Below are positions 63,844 through 64,000 of a DNA stretch of 64,000 bases, piece after piece. The stretch's first letter is position 1. The number at the start of each line of letters is the position of its first letter. The translations under genes were made by a program, and so were the position numbers. The notes under the pieces were generated by a model. That model did no database searches. It was given only the letters and a program-made list of their open reading frames with translations, and had not been told where the DNA came from. The stretch is taken from contig NZ_KE384400.1 of the NCBI RefSeq assembly GCF_000425585.1, positions 1 through 64,000 on the forward strand. Reading direction: 5' to 3'. Origin of the DNA: Terrimonas ferruginea DSM 30193. Lineage in GTDB: Bacteria; Bacteroidota; Bacteroidia; Chitinophagales; Chitinophagaceae.

Positions 63844-64000
63844 ATGAGAATACTCCTGCTTATTTTTCTACTCCTTGCCGGAAAAACGAATGCCCAGTCT
63901 GAGCAAAGGTTGCACGCCATCGTAAATGCCTATTACCAGATAGGACTGTTTAACGGCAACGTACATATTACAGAAAAAGGAAAGACTATTTTTATGAGAT
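63844..64000 (+). CDS. Serine hydrolase (beta-lactamase family), N-terminal part
   Basis: 52 residues to the window edge. The signal peptide is MRILLLIFLLLAGKTNAQ. It is followed by LHAIVNAYYQIGLFNGNVHITEKGK, shown in part as NAYYQIGLFNGNV, which is the usual N-terminal strand of class C beta-lactamase-like hydrolases (PF00144). The catalytic SxxK lies beyond the window. It is divergent from susC and may share its regulatory region. Confidence 0.6.
   Translation, partial: MRILLLIFLLLAGKTNAQSEQRLHAIVNAYYQIGLFNGNVHITEKGKTIFMR

Noticed and set aside
63723..63920. 65-residue minus-strand frame upstream of susC
   Set aside because: It overlaps the divergent hydrolase start and the TTAGTCTAT motifs, and has no recognisable features.

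Overview
The window is chromosomal DNA from a member of the Bacteroidota, most likely close to the Chitinophagaceae. The evidence is a SusC/SusD pair, two proteins with type IX secretion (T9SS) sorting domains, TPR-type and propeller-type sensor kinases, the gene order parA-parB-DUF5683-dapB, promoter-like TAnnTTTG boxes, and the absence of clear Shine-Dalgarno sites. Base composition looks near half G+C by eye. Several genes start with TTG. No tRNA, rRNA or CRISPR array was seen.

Layout. 1-470: edge of an IS4-type transposase and a repeat patch. 0.5-2.5 kb: a small outer-membrane barrel and a membrane metallophosphoesterase. 2.8-6.05 kb: chromosome partitioning (parA, parB), a DUF5683 membrane protein, and dapB of lysine/diaminopimelate synthesis. 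6.1-10.8 kb: two tandem paralogous TPR histidine kinases and one response regulator. 10.8-15.2 kb (minus): a TlpA-like oxidoreductase, then a group with trpA, trpB, a queuosine-precursor transporter (YhhQ) and a small membrane protein. 15.3-24.1 kb: surface-glycan genes (YfhO-type membrane protein, GT4, two GT2, GT32-like enzyme, three methyltransferase-like genes). 24.3-32.2 kb: a large mosaic T9SS protein, divergent mqnA/purB, a lipoprotein and a second T9SS protein. 32.4-36.6 kb (minus): prfC, a NOL1/NOP2/Sun RNA methyltransferase and odhB. 36.7-40.3 kb: a propeller hybrid sensor and its regulator. 40.5-49.3 kb: sdaA, an FKBP lipoprotein, small membrane genes, an HU-fold membrane protein, a cupin, a large TonB-receptor-like barrel, and a YeeE/YedE pair with TlpA for sulfur import.

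49.4-55.6 kb is the most unusual part. A tight minus-strand operon encodes a caspase-like protease, a membrane protein with an N-terminal TIR domain and a C-terminal formylglycine-generating-enzyme (FGE) fold, and a YegP protein. Its leader can fold into alternative hairpins. Divergent from it lie an unrecognised protein with a Cys-Pro-rich tail, a 7-TM protein, a histidine kinase, a response regulator and two orphan genes. The caspase/TIR pair is the best candidate here for an undescribed conflict or cell-death module.

55.6-64 kb: a nucleosidase, then (minus) SusC, SusD and an M14 metallopeptidase, which together look like an uptake-and-digestion unit, and the start of a serine hydrolase.

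Across the window, gaps between genes carry degenerate tandem repeats of 7 (sometimes 8) bases from several unrelated word families. They often sit beside a shared ACAGCCGG-like core, and in places they reach into stop or start codons. They are not explained by any gene here.
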